Below, in pieces: positions 61,934 through 64,000 of a DNA stretch of 64,000 nt. Every line of letters begins with the position of its first letter. Within the stretch, counting starts at the first letter, position 1. The translations under genes and the position numbers were made by a program. Origin of the DNA: JADKIH01 sp031367345 (GTDB taxonomy: Bacteria > Bacteroidota > Bacteroidia > AKYH767-A > 2013-40CM-41-45); assembly GCA_031367345.1 (NCBI GenBank), contig JANLPR010000045.1:62001-126000 (forward strand). The letters are read 5' to 3'. The notes below the pieces were generated by a model, which was not told where the DNA came from, ran no database searches, and worked only from the letters and a program-made list of their open reading frames with translations.

Positions 61934-61962
61934 AGCCTTCCTTTTTGGAGGGCTTTTTTTTT
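61934..61962 (+). terminator. Intrinsic terminator of the rplU-rpmA operon
   Basis: An 8-bp stem with one G-T wobble (61934-61941 with 61947-61954), 5-nt T loop, followed by a run of nine T residues (61954-61962). It lies 26 bp after the rpmA stop codon. The remaining ~200 bp up to the next gene hold nothing I recognise. Confidence 0.87.
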
Positions 61963-62170
61963 GGAATTCATTGAGCCTCCTTTTTCTTATCGTTCAAGAG
62001 TGATGAAAACCATAAACGCACGTTGAATTTTATTTATTAAAAATTAAATAGGTAATTTTGAGAGTGAAATAAGTGAAGTCATTTTGGGATTCGAAAAGCT
62101 TATTAGTATTTAAATTTATTTCCAATGATAACATTCGAGCGAACAATTATCAACTATCAACACGAAGAAA

Positions 62171-62857
62171 ATGATCACCAAACAAACAATTGTTTTTCTT
62201 AAAGCCATTAAGAAAAACAATAACAGAGAATGGTTCGATAAAAACAAAGAGAAATATCTTGTTGCAAAAGATAATGTTGCAGAGGTAATAGATGGATTTC
62301 TTAAAGAGGCTACAAAATTTGAAAAAGGTTTTTCCGGCTTAACTTCAAAGTCGTGCATGTATCGCATTTATCGTGATGTTCGTTTTTCAAAAGACAAACG
62401 TCCGTATAAAAATAATTTGGGCGCCAGTATTAATGTTGGGGGTAAAAAAGCAAATAATGCCGGCTACTACATTCATATAGAGCCCGGCAATTCGATGATA
62501 GCCGGCGGTATGTGGATGCCCCCTACTGATCAATTAAAAATGATCCGGCAAGAAATTGATTACAATGGAATTTTTTTTAGAAAAATCTTAGCGAAAAAAG
62601 AGTTTGCAGATTACTTCGGCGGACTCGATGAATCGTATATGCTCAAAACGTCTCCAAAAGGATATGATAAAGAAAACCCTTTTATCGACCTGCTAAGAAT
62701 GAATAGCTTTATTGTCTGGCATAAAATTCCTGATGCAGTTTTGCTTAAAAAAGAGTTTGTAAAAGAATTAGCTAAAGGAGCAAAACTGATGAAACCTATG
62801 ATCGATTTCATTAATACCTCTTTCGTCGGAAACGATTCTCCAAAAATAAAACTGTAG
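62171..62857 (+). CDS. DUF2461 family protein
   Basis: A 228-residue cytosolic protein of the DUF2461 (TIGR02453) family, whose function is unknown. Diagnostic stretches: TIVFLKAIKKNNNREWFDKNKEKYL near 6-30 (NNREWFDKNK), CMYRIYRDVRFSKDKRPYKNNLGASI near 62-87 (RIYRDVRFSKDK.PYK), GYYIHIEPGNSMIAGGMWMPP near 98-118, and LKTSPKGYDKENPFIDLLRMNSF near 158-180. All family landmarks are present. It stands alone between the ribosomal operon and serS with no linked gene to suggest a role. Confidence 0.92.
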   Translation: MITKQTIVFLKAIKKNNNREWFDKNKEKYLVAKDNVAEVIDGFLKEATKFEKGFSGLTSKSCMYRIYRDVRFSKDKRPYKNNLGASINVGGKKANNAGYYIHIEPGNSMIAGGMWMPPTDQLKMIRQEIDYNGIFFRKILAKKEFADYFGGLDESYMLKTSPKGYDKENPFIDLLRMNSFIVWHKIPDAVLLKKEFVKELAKGAKLMKPMIDFINTSFVGNDSPKIKL

Positions 62858-62962
62858 CACGCTCATTAAAAGCTACTTAGCATGCTCATTTAAGAAGTAA
62901 TTATTAGTATTCTCTCCTGCTAACATTTGCTTCTTTTAAGCGTATCAACTCGCAAAATCTTC

Positions 62963-62970
62963 TAAATTTG
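62963..62970 (+). promoter_or_regulatory. -7 element for serS
   Basis: TAAATTTG is an exact TAnnTTTG match and ends 18 bp before the serS ATG. The -33 box is not clear. The preceding 105 bp (62858-62962) contain no gene. Confidence 0.42.
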
Positions 62971-62988
62971 TAGATATAATATTTAAGT

Positions 62989-64000
62989 ATGATTCAGATA
63001 AATACCATCCGTGAGAAAAGTGAATTCGTAATTGAACGTCTGGCGGTAAAAAATTTTGATGCCAAGCATATCGTTGCCGATATTCTCGAAATCGATGAAA
63101 CTAAAAGGAAAGTCCAAAACGAATTGGATCAACTTTTATTTCAACAAAACACGCTTGCAAAACAAGTTGGTGATCTTTATAAGAGTGGAAAAAAAGCAGA
63201 AGGCGATGAGTTAAAAAATATGAGCACTGCTTTAAAGCAATCTTCAAATTCTCTTCAAGAACAGTTGAACCATCTCGAATCGAAATTAGAATCGGAGTTG
63301 GTGAAACTTCCAAATATTCCTTCTGCCAGCGTTCCTAAAGGTCGCACTCCCGAAGATAACGAAGTGGTTTTTCAAGAAGGTGCTATTCCTGAATTGCACG
63401 AAAAAGCTGTTCCGCATTGGGAACTGACTACGAAATATGATATTATCGATTTTGAATTAGGAGTTAAACTTACCGGTGCAGGATTTCCCGTTTACAAAGG
63501 TAAAGGTGCGCGTCTTCAACGTGCGCTAATTAATTTTTTCCTCGATAAAGCTGTTGAAGCGGGGTACAAAGAAATTCAACCTCCTATTCTAATCAATAAA
63601 GAAAGTGGTTTTGGAACAGGACAACTTCCCGACAAAGATTCGCAGATGTACAATGTAACGCTCGATGAATTTTATTTAATTCCTACTGCTGAAGTACCGG
63701 TTACAAATATGTATCGCGATGTAATTTCAAAAGCGGAGGAATTACCTATAAAAATGTGTGCGTACACTCCTTGTTTTCGTCGTGAAGCCGGTAGCTATGG
63801 TAAAGACGTTCGCGGATTAAATCGTTTACACCAATTTGATAAGGTGGAGATCGTACAATTGGAACGACCGGAAAATTCTTATCAAGCACTCGACCAAATG
63901 GTAGAGCATGTGAAAGGTCTGCTTAGAAGTTTACAACTTCCTTTTAGAATTCTTCGTTTGTGTGGAGGTGATATGAGTTTTGCCAGCGCATTAACATTCG
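62989..64000 (+). CDS. serS: Seryl-tRNA synthetase, N-terminal three quarters (cut by window edge)
   Basis: SerS charges tRNA(Ser) and tRNA(Sec) with serine. 337 codons are present from ATG 62989 and the frame is open to the window end; the family is about 425 residues. The N-terminal coiled-coil tRNA-binding arm (about 25-105; DETKRKVQNELDQLLFQQNTLAKQVG, SNSLQEQLNHLESKLESEL), PNIPSASVPKG near 110, and the class II core follow: motif 1 region with GYKEIQPPILI near 193-203, serine site PTAEVPVTNMY near 233-243, and motif 2 CFRREAGSYGKDVRGLNRLHQFDKVE (CFRREAGSYGKDVRGLNR near 263-280). Motif 3 lies beyond the edge. Confidence 0.96.
   Translation, partial: MIQINTIREKSEFVIERLAVKNFDAKHIVADILEIDETKRKVQNELDQLLFQQNTLAKQVGDLYKSGKKAEGDELKNMSTALKQSSNSLQEQLNHLESKLESELVKLPNIPSASVPKGRTPEDNEVVFQEGAIPELHEKAVPHWELTTKYDIIDFELGVKLTGAGFPVYKGKGARLQRALINFFLDKAVEAGYKEIQPPILINKESGFGTGQLPDKDSQMYNVTLDEFYLIPTAEVPVTNMYRDVISKAEELPIKMCAYTPCFRREAGSYGKDVRGLNRLHQFDKVEIVQLERPENSYQALDQMVEHVKGLLRSLQLPFRILRLCGGDMSFASALTF

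Overview
The window is a chromosomal segment (roughly 35% GC) from a member of the Bacteroidota. Supporting evidence: proteins with C-terminal type IX secretion (T9SS) sorting domains, the start of a SprA-like T9SS translocon gene next to ruvA, Omp28-like proteins, candidate promoters of the Bacteroidota TTTG/TAnnTTTG type, frequent TTG/GTG starts and little Shine-Dalgarno signal. No rRNA, tRNA, CRISPR array, insertion sequence or phage gene was found.

Layout. 1-4268 (minus strand): 5' end of sprA, ruvA, a malic enzyme/phosphotransacetylase fusion, and a small T9SS cargo protein. 4539-10164 (plus): an envelope cluster with a T9SS Omp28-like protein, a TlpA-like thioredoxin, a probable outer-membrane barrel, an Omp28-like lipoprotein and a small barrel. 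10441-13811: deoC, a complete aldehyde dehydrogenase, and a second ALDH-like protein without its catalytic half. 13822-18659: sulfate activation (cysC, cysD, cysN, cysQ) with rlmF in between. 18637-38644: a large surface-polysaccharide region with two flippases, two polymerase/ligase-like proteins, a sulfotransferase, six glycosyltransferases, a GNAT acyltransferase, a DUF3473-type polysaccharide deacetylase, a Wzi-like outer-membrane protein, UDP-ManNAcA synthesis (wecB, wecC) and a heparinase II/III-like protein. 38645-39531: a gene-free stretch filled by a two-level repeat array.

39532-43751: part of a caa3-type cytochrome oxidase operon (cyoE, two subunit III-like genes, subunit IV, SCO, DUF420 and a small membrane protein) without subunits I and II. 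43862-46535: trhO and a GEVED-domain T9SS protein. 46619-46802: a SAM-I riboswitch with a clear terminator/antiterminator, controlling metH (46862-50587). Then come an unrecognised kinase-like protein, a TolC/HlyD export pair without its inner-membrane pump, tsaB, pyruvate carboxylase and a DUF255 thioredoxin-domain lipoprotein (both minus strand), rplU-rpmA with promoter and terminator, a DUF2461 protein, and the first three quarters of serS.

The most interesting reading joins 13822-38644 into one system. PAPS synthesis and PAP recycling sit directly against, and partly overlap, a polysaccharide locus that holds a sulfotransferase, an N-deacetylase-like enzyme, an acetyltransferase, uronic-acid sugar synthesis and a heparinase-like enzyme. 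No sulfite- or cysteine-forming genes are present. The simplest inference is that activated sulfate here makes a sulfated, uronic-acid-containing, glycosaminoglycan-like exopolysaccharide. This is an inference from gene content, not a demonstrated function.
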